The notes: generated by a model from the sequence alone, not told the origin. A stretch of 11,853 nucleotides of DNA from an uncultured Bacteroides sp. (GCA_902472795.1 CABROZ010000063.1:1-11853); one strand, 5' to 3'. Shown: positions 1-6,356, counted from the first letter of the stretch. Translations and numbers: made by a program.

Positions 1-1524
1 TTCGATTTCTTCCTTGCTCAAGCCGCTGGAAGCTTCGATACGGATTGCCTGTTCTTTACCTGTAGCCTTATCCTTAGCAGATACCTTCAAGATACCGTTT
101 GCATCGATATCGAATGTAACCTCAATCTGAGGAACACCACGACGAGCCGGAGCAATACCTGTCAGGTTGAACTGACCGATTGACTTGTTCTGAGCAGCCA
201 TAGGACGCTCACCCTGCAGTACGTGGATGGTTACCTCGGTCTGGTTATCGGCAGCCGTCGAGAAGACTTCACTCTTCTTGCAAGGAATAGTCGTGTTGGC
301 ATCAATCAGTTTGGTCATTACACCACCCATGGTCTCAATACCCAATGTCAACGGAGTAACATCCAGCAAGACGATGTTGCCCACACCGGCTTCCTTATTC
401 AATACGGCACCCTGAATAGCAGCACCTACGGCTACAACTTCATCGGGGTTAACACCCTTCGAAGGAACTTTGCCAAAGTAGTCCTGAACCAGTTTCTGAA
501 CGGCCGGGATACGAGAAGAACCACCTACCAGGATTACTTCATCGATATCGGAAGTGCTCAAACCGGCATCGCTGACTGCCTTCTTACACGGCTCCAAGCA
601 AGCCTGAATCAAATCGTGAGTCAGTTGCTCGAACTTAGCACGAGTCAAAGTCTTAACCAAGTGTTTAGGCACACCACCTACCGGCATGATGTACGGCAAG
701 TTGATTTCGGTAGAAGTAGAAGAAGACAATTCGATCTTCGCCTTTTCGGCAGCTTCCTTCAGACGTTGCATTGCCATCGGGTCGGTTGTCAGATCGGCAC
801 CTTCGTCGTTCTTGAATTCCTGTACCAACCAGTTGATGATAGCCTGATCGAAATCATCACCACCCAGGTGAGTATCACCATTGGTAGAAAGCACTTCGAA
901 TACACCACCACCGAATTCCAGGATAGAGATATCGAACGTACCACCACCGAGGTCGAATACGGCAACCTTCATATCCTTGTTGGCCTTATCCACACCGTAA
1001 GCCAAGGCGGCTGCAGTCGGTTCGTTTACAATACGTTTAACGTCCAGACCAGCAATCTGACCGGCTTCCTTCGTAGCCTGACGCTGTGAGTCGGAGAAGT
1101 AAGCAGGAACGGTGATAACGGCTTCTGTTACTTCCTGTCCCAAGTAATCTTCGGCTGTCTTCTTCATCTTCTGAAGAATCATTGCTGAAATTTCCTGCGG
1201 AGTGTAGTGACGTCCGTCGATGTCAACACGCGGCATGTTGTTATCGTTCACTACCGGATAAGGTACACGAGAGATTTCTTTCTGTACCTGTGACCAATTT
1301 TCACCCATGAAACGCTTGATGGAGTACACCGTACGTTTCGGGTTTGTGATAGCCTGACGTTTGGCAGGATCACCTACCTTACGTTCACCACCATCTACAA
1401 ATGCCACTACGGAAGGAGTTGTACGCTTACCTTCGCTGTTGGCGATTACTACAGGTTCGTTGCCTTCGAATACAGCAACACAAGAGTTTGTAGTTCCTAA
1501 GTCAATACCAATAATTTTTCCCAT
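1..1524 (-). CDS. dnaK: Molecular chaperone DnaK (Hsp70), C-terminus cut by window edge
   Basis: Cytoplasmic ATP-dependent Hsp70 chaperone that binds exposed hydrophobic segments with its DnaJ and GrpE partners. The reverse strand from the ATG at 1524 is open for 508 codons to base 1. Visible motifs are the phosphate-1 loop IDLGTTNS (residues 7-14), the phosphate-2 motif DLGGGTFD (191-198), the adenosine motif LVGGSSRIP (332-340) and the interdomain linker LLDVTPL (386-392). The substrate-binding beta domain follows, and the frame leaves the window at GLSKEEIE, about where the helical lid starts. Hsp70s are usually about 640 residues, so roughly 130 should lie upstream of base 1. The start is fixed by the conserved N-terminus MGKIIGIDLGTTNS; its leader is A/T-rich without a Shine-Dalgarno sequence. 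It is divergent from the peptide transporter. The identity is secure. Confidence 0.98.
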   Translation of the reverse strand, partial: MGKIIGIDLGTTNSCVAVFEGNEPVVIANSEGKRTTPSVVAFVDGGERKVGDPAKRQAITNPKRTVYSIKRFMGENWSQVQKEISRVPYPVVNDNNMPRVDIDGRHYTPQEISAMILQKMKKTAEDYLGQEVTEAVITVPAYFSDSQRQATKEAGQIAGLDVKRIVNEPTAAALAYGVDKANKDMKVAVFDLGGGTFDISILEFGGGVFEVLSTNGDTHLGGDDFDQAIINWLVQEFKNDEGADLTTDPMAMQRLKEAAEKAKIELSSSTSTEINLPYIMPVGGVPKHLVKTLTRAKFEQLTHDLIQACLEPCKKAVSDAGLSTSDIDEVILVGGSSRIPAVQKLVQDYFGKVPSKGVNPDEVVAVGAAIQGAVLNKEAGVGNIVLLDVTPLTLGIETMGGVMTKLIDANTTIPCKKSEVFSTAADNQTEVTIHVLQGERPMAAQNKSIGQFNLTGIAPARRGVPQIEVTFDIDANGILKVSAKDKATGKEQAIRIEASSGLSKEEIE

Positions 1525-1564
1525 GATCGTTATTTTTTTATTTGTTATTATTCAGTTGATTTCT

Positions 1565-1583
1565 GTCCGCCTCATCGGCAGAC
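1565..1583 (-). promoter_or_regulatory. Stem-loop at the predicted 5' end of the dnaK mRNA
   Basis: On the minus strand GTCTGCC, loop GATGA, GGCGGAC forms a 7-bp stem with one G-U pair. The plus-strand RNA would instead have a C-A mismatch, so the hairpin favours the dnaK transcript. Its base sits almost exactly at the start predicted from the sigma-54-like element. A 5'-terminal stem can protect an mRNA from decay, but that role is inferred. It lies about 40 nt from the ATG, so it does not cover the start codon like a classical ROSE or FourU thermometer. Confidence 0.4.
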
Positions 1584-1595
1584 GCCTATTAAAGG

Positions 1596-1611
1596 ACAAA
1601 CGTTGTGCCAA
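1596..1611 (-). promoter_or_regulatory. Candidate sigma-54-like -24/-12 element upstream of dnaK
   Basis: Read on the minus strand, this is TTGGCAC, then AACGT, then TTGT. The sigma-54 consensus is TGGCACG-N4-TTGC, so the -24 half is perfect and the spacing of the GG and the -12 position is correct, but the normally invariant C at -12 is a T. I found no TAnnTTTG box for dnaK on this strand between here and the ATG, which makes this the best promoter candidate. The predicted start would be near 1584, giving a leader of about 60 nt. This is inference, because one key base deviates. Confidence 0.35.
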
Positions 1612-1840
1612 AGGGGGAAACAGATACCAGACCTCCTTTTGTGTCACTTTTTACCGTCATTTTGGCAGAAAGAGCGACTATCAGACTGACGAAAAAGCTG
1701 TTACGGGCATTGAGCGGCAGCAACCCTACGGCCGGAAGAGCTGCCGTCATTTCATTCCACTTAGCAAGAGAAAAGACGGAATTAGCATCATTTATCCAAA
1801 GGAAATAGAAGAAACTGTGCGTGCTGTCACGAAGAATCAC

Positions 1841-1848
1841 TACTTTTG
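1841..1848 (+). promoter_or_regulatory. Bacteroides-type -7 box for the peptide transporter
   Basis: TACTTTTG matches the Bacteroides sigma-ABfr -7 consensus TAnnTTTG exactly and is followed by the common CA. The -33 element is weak; CTGTG at 1815-1819 lies at the right distance (21 bp). The expected start is near 1855, about 30 nt before the ATG at 1886. This also argues against the upstream in-frame extension of the transporter reading frame. Confidence 0.65.
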
Positions 1849-1885
1849 CAGCCAAATTTCAAAAAGGCATAATAATATAATAACA

Positions 1886-3421
1886 ATGAGTACATCCAAA
1901 CATCCCAAAGGGCTCTACCTGATTTTTGCTACCAGCACGGCAGAGCGCTTCAGCTACTATGGCATGCGTGCCATCTTCATTCTGTTTCTTACCCAAGCAT
2001 TGCTTTTCGATACCGAAAGGGCTGCCTCCATCTATGGCAGCTATACGGGGCTGGTTTACCTGACACCGCTTATCGGCGGCTATGTAGCCGACAAGTACTG
2101 GGGTATCCGGCGCTCCGTCTTCGGGGGAGCCGTACTGATGGCAATCGGTCAGTTTCTGATGTTCTTCAGTGCCTCGACTCTCGATGCAAAGGAATTGTCG
2201 TGCTGGCTGATGTACGGCGGACTTACCTTTCTTATATTAGGTAACGGATTCTTCAAGCCTACGGTATCGTCGCTCGTCGGACAGCTGTACGAACCGGGCG
2301 ACCGTCGGCTTGATTCGGCTTATACCATTTATTATATGGGTGTCAACGTCGGTTCGTTTCTGGCTCCGCTTGTGTGCGGATACTTTGGCGAAACGGGCAA
2401 TCCTCAGGACTTCAAATGGGGCTTCCTGATTGCTGCCATCGTCACGGTATTCACTGTGGTGCTGTTCGAGTCACAGAAGAACCGATACCTCAACGGTCCC
2501 GACGGACAGCCATTGGGCATCGTGCCCGATGCACGCAAGGAGACGGAAGGCAAAAAGGCCCAAACACCGACGCCGGAAGAGGCCCGACGCAAACGCCGCA
2601 ACCTGTGGATATGCTGCGCGATGGCCGTTGTGCTTGCCTTGTTCTTCTACTGGTGCTTCGGCAACGACTGGATCAGCATCGGCATCTTTACGGCCTGCAT
2701 TGTTTTCCCGGCCAGCATCCTGATGGACGGTTCGCTCACCAAGATAGAGCGCGACCGCATTTGGGTGATTTACATCATCGCCTTCTTCGTCATCTTCTTC
2801 TGGGCAGCCTACGAGCAGGCCGGCGCTTCGCTCACGCTGTTTGCTTCGGAGCAGACCGACCGTGTCATCTTCGGCTGGGAGATGCCTGCCTCGTGGATTC
2901 AGTCGTTCAATCCCTTCTTCGTCGTCATTCTGGCAGCCATCATGCCAGGCGTATGGGGAGCATTGGCTCGCCGGCACATGGAGCCTTCTTCGCCCACCAA
3001 GCAGGCCATCGGATTGTTGCTCCTGTCGTTGGGTTATTTGGTCATCTGCTTCGGAGTGAAAGACGTACAACCCGGCGTTAAGGTAAGCCTCATCTGGCTG
3101 ACGGGCCTGTACTTCATCCATACGATGGGCGAGATTGCCCTTTCTCCCATCGGGCTGTCGATGGTGAACAAGTTGACACCCGTCCGTTTCGCTTCGCTGA
3201 TGATGGGCATCTGGTACCTGTCCACGGCCACGGCCAATAAGTTTGCCGGTACGTTGTCGGGGCTTTATCCCGAAGCCGGAAAGGTGAAAACGCTGCTGGG
3301 TTACCGCATCGAGACGATGTTCGACTTCTTCATGGTGTTCGTTGTCATGTCGGCCGCGGCATCGCTCATCCTCTTCCTGCTGTCGAAGAAATTGCAGAAG
3401 ATGATGCATGGAGTGGAATAA
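1886..3421 (+). CDS. POT/PTR-family peptide MFS transporter
   Basis: Inner-membrane proton-coupled oligopeptide transporter of the POT/PTR2 family, 511 residues, probably importing di- and tripeptides. The N-terminus carries the family signature AERFSYYGMRA (19-29). It continues with many hydrophobic helices, a charged loop in the middle (around residues 195-235, rich in K, R and E) as between the two six-helix bundles, then FWAAYEQAGASLTLFA and later GEIALSPIGLSMVNKLTP, a typical late-helix signature. The frame is open upstream to 1361, but that part is antisense to dnaK. I start at 1886 because MSTSKHPKGLYLIFAT matches how these proteins begin and lies just after a promoter box. The first acidic residue of the ExxER proton-coupling motif is Ser17 here. 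The substrate is not readable from sequence. Confidence 0.93.
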   Translation: MSTSKHPKGLYLIFATSTAERFSYYGMRAIFILFLTQALLFDTERAASIYGSYTGLVYLTPLIGGYVADKYWGIRRSVFGGAVLMAIGQFLMFFSASTLDAKELSCWLMYGGLTFLILGNGFFKPTVSSLVGQLYEPGDRRLDSAYTIYYMGVNVGSFLAPLVCGYFGETGNPQDFKWGFLIAAIVTVFTVVLFESQKNRYLNGPDGQPLGIVPDARKETEGKKAQTPTPEEARRKRRNLWICCAMAVVLALFFYWCFGNDWISIGIFTACIVFPASILMDGSLTKIERDRIWVIYIIAFFVIFFWAAYEQAGASLTLFASEQTDRVIFGWEMPASWIQSFNPFFVVILAAIMPGVWGALARRHMEPSSPTKQAIGLLLLSLGYLVICFGVKDVQPGVKVSLIWLTGLYFIHTMGEIALSPIGLSMVNKLTPVRFASLMMGIWYLSTATANKFAGTLSGLYPEAGKVKTLLGYRIETMFDFFMVFVVMSAAASLILFLLSKKLQKMMHGVE

Positions 3422-3427
3422 AATCGC

Positions 3428-3435
3428 TACCTTTG
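3428..3435 (+). promoter_or_regulatory. Bacteroides-type -7 box for hpt
   Basis: TACCTTTG matches TAnnTTTG exactly, followed by CA. It starts only 7 bp past the transporter stop codon and would give a leader of about 18 nt before the hpt ATG at 3461. No good -33 TTTG is present at 19-21 bp. It suggests that hpt and the genes after it can be transcribed independently of the transporter. Confidence 0.55.
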
Positions 3436-3460
3436 CATCAATTTAAGATTCACAAGCCCC

Positions 3461-4000
3461 ATGGATAGCATACAGATTAAAGACAAGAAGTTCACCGTCT
3501 CCATCAAGGAGGAGGACATATTGAAAGAAGTGAGCCGCGTGGCCGACGAAATCAACCGTGACCTGGCCGGCAAGAATCCGCTCTTTCTGAGCGTACTGAA
3601 CGGTTCGTTCATGTTCACCGCCGACCTGATGAAACGCATCACCATCCCCTGCGAGATATCGTTCGTCAAATTGGCTTCGTATCAGGGAGTCGCATCGACA
3701 GGCGCCGTCAAGGAAGTCATCGGCATCAACGAAGACCTGAGCGACCGCACGGTGGTCATCGTGGAAGACATTGTGGACACAGGCCTCACCATGCAACGCC
3801 TGCTTGAGACGTTGGGCACCCGCGGGCCCAAAGAGATACATATCGCTACCCTGCTGGTAAAACCCGAAAAGCTGAAGGTGAACCTCAATATAGAGTATGC
3901 CGCCATGAGCATCCCCAACGACTTCATTGTGGGATACGGATTGGATTACGACGGATTCGGACGAAACTATAAGGACATTTATACGGTAGTAAACGAATAA
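3461..4000 (+). CDS. hpt: Hypoxanthine phosphoribosyltransferase
   Basis: Cytoplasmic purine-salvage enzyme that joins hypoxanthine (often also guanine) to PRPP to give IMP or GMP. The 179 residues are normal for the family. The type-I phosphoribosyltransferase PRPP-binding motif VVIVEDIVDTGLT is at 98-110. The early LFLSVLNGSFMF (41-52) is the loop that contacts pyrophosphate, and the flexible loop segment KLASYQG is at 70-76. The C-terminal FIVGYGLDYDGFGRNYKDI (155-173) is the base-binding end characteristic of HPRT. The ATG at 3461 gives the expected N-terminus and follows a good -7 box. It lies 4 bp ahead of the DUF2442 gene and upstream of adk, so the run links salvage to nucleotide phosphorylation. 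The symbol follows common usage; specificity between hypoxanthine and guanine cannot be settled here. Confidence 0.95.
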   Translation: MDSIQIKDKKFTVSIKEEDILKEVSRVADEINRDLAGKNPLFLSVLNGSFMFTADLMKRITIPCEISFVKLASYQGVASTGAVKEVIGINEDLSDRTVVIVEDIVDTGLTMQRLLETLGTRGPKEIHIATLLVKPEKLKVNLNIEYAAMSIPNDFIVGYGLDYDGFGRNYKDIYTVVNE

Positions 4001-4004
4001 ACGT

Positions 4005-4310
4005 ATGAGTCCTATCTTCAAAAGAGAAGAAGGTTTCTGCTTCAATTTGCAGAACACATCGGCAAGCGTATTAATGATTAATGCGCAAGGCATCATGCTC
4101 TCGGTCTTGGGTAACGACTACTTCATTTCGTACAACCGTGTACCCTGGCTGAAAGATGCACGTATATCAGACGTACTGAATGTCAAGATGTGCGGACAAT
4201 CTGCCATCGAATGGGAAGCCTTGGGAATTGATCTGGAAATAGAAAGCCTGAAACATCCCGAACGCTATCCGCTCATTATGAAACGGAATCCTCTGGATAC
4301 AATCAGTTAA
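4005..4310 (+). CDS. DUF2442-like small protein between hpt and adk
   Basis: A 101-residue protein of unknown function, starting 4 bp after the hpt stop and so probably translated from the same mRNA. Residues about 28-88 (from GIMLSVLGNDYFISYNRVP through WLKDARISDVLN to IEWEALGIDLEIESL) follow the pattern of DUF2442: a short beta-strand region, a conserved-looking W/P-L-A segment and the closing IxWxxLxxDLxIxxL. There is no signal peptide or membrane segment. DUF2442 proteins are often encoded beside a DUF4160 partner and have been proposed to act as toxin-antitoxin-like pairs; no DUF4160 gene is visible here. The gene looks more A+T-rich than hpt and adk, which would fit later arrival. The family assignment is from recognition of pattern only. 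Confidence 0.65.
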   Translation: MSPIFKREEGFCFNLQNTSASVLMINAQGIMLSVLGNDYFISYNRVPWLKDARISDVLNVKMCGQSAIEWEALGIDLEIESLKHPERYPLIMKRNPLDTIS

Positions 4311-4354
4311 TATTTACAATTACATTATAAACATTTAATCACTAATCAAAAACA

Positions 4355-4927
4355 ATGCTGAACATTGTAATTTTCGGTGCCCCCGGTTCCGGTAAGGGCA
4401 CACAAAGCGAGAGAATTGTAGCTAAGTATGGCATTAACCACATCTCCACGGGGGACGTGCTGCGTGCCGAAATAAAGAACGGTACCGAGCTGGGAAAGAC
4501 AGCCAAGGGATACATCGACCAGGGACAACTCCTCCCCGACAACCTGATTATCGACATCCTGGCTTCCACGCTCGATAGCTTCAAGGATTCGAAAGGCGTC
4601 ATTTTCGACGGCTTCCCACGTACCATCGCACAAGCCGAAGCATTGAAGAAGATGCTGGCCGAGCGCGGACAACAGGTGAGCATAATGCTCGACCTCGACG
4701 TGCCCGAAGACGAACTGATGAAACGCCTCATCCTGCGCGGACAGCAATCGGGCCGTGCCGACGATAACGAGGAAACCATCAAGAAGCGCCTCACCGTTTA
4801 TCACAGCCAAACCGCTCCGCTGATCGACTGGTACAAGCAGGAAGGACTCTACACCCACATCAACGGACTGGGCGAGCTGGAGACTATCACGGCCGATATC
4901 TGCAAGGCTATCGATGCTGTGAAATAA
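4355..4927 (+). CDS. adk: Adenylate kinase, short-LID form
   Basis: Essential cytoplasmic enzyme converting ATP plus AMP to two ADP. The 190 residues are typical of the short-LID type. The P-loop GAPGSGKGT is at 8-16, the AMP-site ISTGDVLR at 30-37 and FDGFPRT at 84-90. The LID is reduced to LRGQQSGRADDN (127-138) with no zinc cysteines, followed by EETIKKRL. The start codon lies one residue before the conserved LNIVIFGAPG. A 44-bp A/T-rich gap separates it from the DUF2442 gene; I see no exact TAnnTTTG box there, so co-transcription from the hpt promoter is likely. A perfect hairpin 15 bp after the stop closes this transcription unit, and the next plus-strand housekeeping gene, obgE, is 1.5 kb away behind a minus-strand pair. 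Confidence 0.97.
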   Translation: MLNIVIFGAPGSGKGTQSERIVAKYGINHISTGDVLRAEIKNGTELGKTAKGYIDQGQLLPDNLIIDILASTLDSFKDSKGVIFDGFPRTIAQAEALKKMLAERGQQVSIMLDLDVPEDELMKRLILRGQQSGRADDNEETIKKRLTVYHSQTAPLIDWYKQEGLYTHINGLGELETITADICKAIDAVK

Positions 4928-4942
4928 AAAGGAACAAAATAC

Positions 4943-4969
4943 GGGGCTGAATGCTTGGCATTCAGCCCC
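4943..4969. terminator. Terminator hairpin between adk and the convergent minus-strand pair
   Basis: GGGGCTGAATGC, loop TTG, GCATTCAGCCCC is a perfect 12-bp inverted repeat lying between two convergent stops (adk at 4927, TraB-like at 4987). Minus-strand transcripts run into GTATTTTGTTCCTTTTT, a usable U-rich tail. On the plus strand the following bases (TATTCATACCTT) are only weakly U-rich. It therefore looks strongest for the minus strand and probably serves both. Confidence 0.85.
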
Positions 4970-4986
4970 TATTCATACCTTCACCG

Positions 4987-5778
4987 TCAATACTCCCAAT
5001 ATTCCTTCAACACCCATTCATCCGACTCACTTTTAAGTAGCCGCATCAGGGCAGGTTTATGTTCTATGCCCACGAGCACCACCAACCGTCCGCCTGGGAA
5101 AGCAGCAACCGTCCGCCGTATATTAGCAGCCATTATCTCGTTCCGTTTCCACCAACGCGCCGCCCATAGCTTGGCAAACTCCAACCAATGAGAAAGACTT
5201 GGTGTATGCTCCACCACGGAAACCAGTTTGGGATAAAGAATCCGTTCACGCAAAGAAAGATAACCCATCGTCATGCTGGAATTCATATCCCTTGCCGAAG
5301 CAAACTTCATACCATTATAATCCATCACTTGAAGCACCAATTCTACGTCCTCTTGCGCCCGCTTGTCTAACCTGCCTTCTCGGTAACACGTCAGCACATC
5401 AAGCCACATACTATCCTGCCTTTCAAAATAGCGATGCTCACGATACCACGCATTACGCCCCGACACATCAAACGGACGCAACAAGGCTCCCTGCTCCGTC
5501 TGATAACGATGCGCACCAATGTTTTCATTCGTGGAAAGCAGATCGGGAAAACGCTCCAAGTCGAAACGGAAGTCACTGTCAAAAAATGCAGTGTCCAATT
5601 CTATCAGTACCACATCAGCATCCGCTTGGCAAAGAATCCGATAGACGGTGTCGCTATCAAAATACGAACGGGGACTGTGAACAGTACCCACAATGCAAAG
5701 TTCCGTCTTCTTCTGAGCCTGTGCCATGTACAGACAACAACTCAACAACAAACAAAAAAGTATCCTCAGTTTCATCAT
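4987..5778 (-). CDS. Exported TraB/TIKI-like protein
   Basis: A 263-residue protein with an N-terminal signal peptide: basic MMKLR, a hydrophobic run to residue 18, and a likely signal peptidase I site after AQA (19-21). The LLSC at 11-14 is a poor lipobox but cannot be fully excluded. Residues 27-34 CIVGTVHS, then VVLIELD (56-62), RNEIMAANI (212-220) and VVLVGIEHKPALMRLL (233-248) form the spaced GTxH, E, RN and GxxH signature of the TraB/GumN/TIKI superfamily, some of whose members are metal-dependent proteases. The two histidines and Glu60 are the likely metal ligands. Its ATG overlaps the stop of the HU-like gene by 4 bp (ATGA), so it is probably translationally coupled to it. The substrate is unknown. 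The superfamily match rests on spaced motifs, so remote kinship is plausible rather than proven. Confidence 0.6.
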   Translation of the reverse strand: MMKLRILFCLLLSCCLYMAQAQKKTELCIVGTVHSPRSYFDSDTVYRILCQADADVVLIELDTAFFDSDFRFDLERFPDLLSTNENIGAHRYQTEQGALLRPFDVSGRNAWYREHRYFERQDSMWLDVLTCYREGRLDKRAQEDVELVLQVMDYNGMKFASARDMNSSMTMGYLSLRERILYPKLVSVVEHTPSLSHWLEFAKLWAARWWKRNEIMAANIRRTVAAFPGGRLVVLVGIEHKPALMRLLKSESDEWVLKEYWEY

Positions 5779-6182
5779 CTTATTTTCTTTTCAATGTTCA
5801 GCTCCGTCCACTCCACCCTGTCAGGCACCAGCGTGCGCCCCGTCACCTTGCCGTTCTGCTCGCGCTGATATTCGGGGATGAAGCGCACCTGCAGTTTCGA
5901 GAACTGCTGACCCGATACTTCTTCGGGCGTATCCACCCCCTGCCCTTCGGCACGACCAGTCAGGTAGAACGTGCCTACCCCTTTCAGTTTCACCGAATAA
6001 CCTGCCTCCAGCATACTGCCAAGCACCTCACCCAGCCCCACCAGCACGGCATACGTATCGCCCTTGCTGACGGTCGAAATGCGCGAAAGCCGTTCGGCCA
6101 CCTGATCCGTATCCATGGTTCCTACCGTAAACGAACGCGGATACCACTTGCCGTTCATCTTCTGTTTCTTGTAAAAAGCCAT
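5775..6182 (-). CDS. HU-like DNA-binding protein
   Basis: A 135-residue member of the extended HU/IHF-like family common in Bacteroidales. The N-terminal MAFYKKQKMNGKWYPRSFTV is the strand-rich extension usual in this subgroup. Residues about 24-60 form the helical dimerisation part (TDQVAERLSRIS, YAVLVGLGEVLGSMLEAG), and VKLKGVGTFYLTGRAEG (64-80) is the HU-type turn into the DNA-binding arm, equivalent to the GFGTF region of HU. It lacks the short size (about 90 residues) of classical HU and has a longer C-terminal tail. It overlaps the TraB-like gene by 4 bp and is led by a Bacteroides promoter and three palindromic repeats, which may be its own operators. In other Bacteroidales, from memory, this group often sits beside a cell-wall amidase; none is seen here. 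Confidence 0.8.
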   Translation of the reverse strand: MAFYKKQKMNGKWYPRSFTVGTMDTDQVAERLSRISTVSKGDTYAVLVGLGEVLGSMLEAGYSVKLKGVGTFYLTGRAEGQGVDTPEEVSGQQFSKLQVRFIPEYQREQNGKVTGRTLVPDRVEWTELNIEKKIR

Positions 6183-6282
6183 ATCTTTATCATTTAAATG
6201 TTATTGTCCACTCCTCCTCCACCGCCGGCTTGGCCATCCACGTCTGCCGACCGTGCAGGGCTTTCCTTATACCTTTGACTAA

Positions 6283-6343
6283 AATCATCCGGGATGATTG
6301 GTAGAATCATCCGCAATGATTATAGGAATCATCCCGGATGATT
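6283..6343. repeat. Three 17-bp palindromes at 22-bp period
   Basis: Units are at 6283-6299, 6305-6321 and 6327-6343. Each is AATCATCC, one base, then GGATGATT or a variant. Units 1 and 3 are perfect inverted repeats; unit 2 has CAATGATT as its right arm and loses two pairs. Unit 3 extends to 10-bp arms (6325-6345). Starts are exactly 22 bp apart, about two helical turns, with 5-bp separators (GGTAG and ATAGG) that differ. This is the pattern of cooperative operators on one face of DNA. The block starts about 12 bp past the HU-like gene's -7 box, so it lies at the transcript start. A repetitive intergenic palindrome is the alternative. Confidence 0.85.
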
Positions 6344-6356
6344 CCTCCCTCACTTG

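Larger units (their letters stand above)
1525..1885. other. Divergent intergenic region between dnaK and the peptide transporter
   Basis: This 361-bp stretch has no gene I can support. The dnaK side holds a 5'-leader stem-loop (1565-1583) and a sigma-54-like element (1596-1611). The other side holds a Bacteroides-type -7 box (1841-1848) for the transporter. Short open frames cross the middle on both strands (1605-1808 plus, 1589-1855 minus) but resemble no family I know and overlap the regulatory elements, so I treat them as chance. Roughly 1640-1800 holds nothing recognisable. Confidence 0.6.

Noticed and set aside
223..1089. 288-codon open frame on the plus strand
   Set aside because: It is exactly antisense to the conserved dnaK sequence. 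Long antisense frames are a common by-product of Hsp70 codon bias, and the translation resembles no protein family.
1589..1855. 88-codon minus-strand and 67-codon plus-strand frames in the dnaK upstream region
   Set aside because: They overlap promoter elements of both neighbours and each other, and show no recognisable family or coding signature.
1361..1885. In-frame 175-codon extension upstream of the peptide transporter
   Set aside because: It is antisense to the dnaK N-terminus, crosses the intergenic promoters and has no transporter-like sequence. The -7 box at 1841 and the family N-terminus place the start at 1886.
2471..3409. 312-codon minus-strand frame
   Set aside because: Antisense to the peptide transporter. 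Its composition, rich in H, R, Q, D and E, is what complementing a membrane-protein gene gives.
6283..6343. Possible CRISPR array
   Set aside because: Units are 17 bp with only 5-bp separators, are internally palindromic, number three, and have no cas genes nearby. Operator-type or REP-like repeats fit better.
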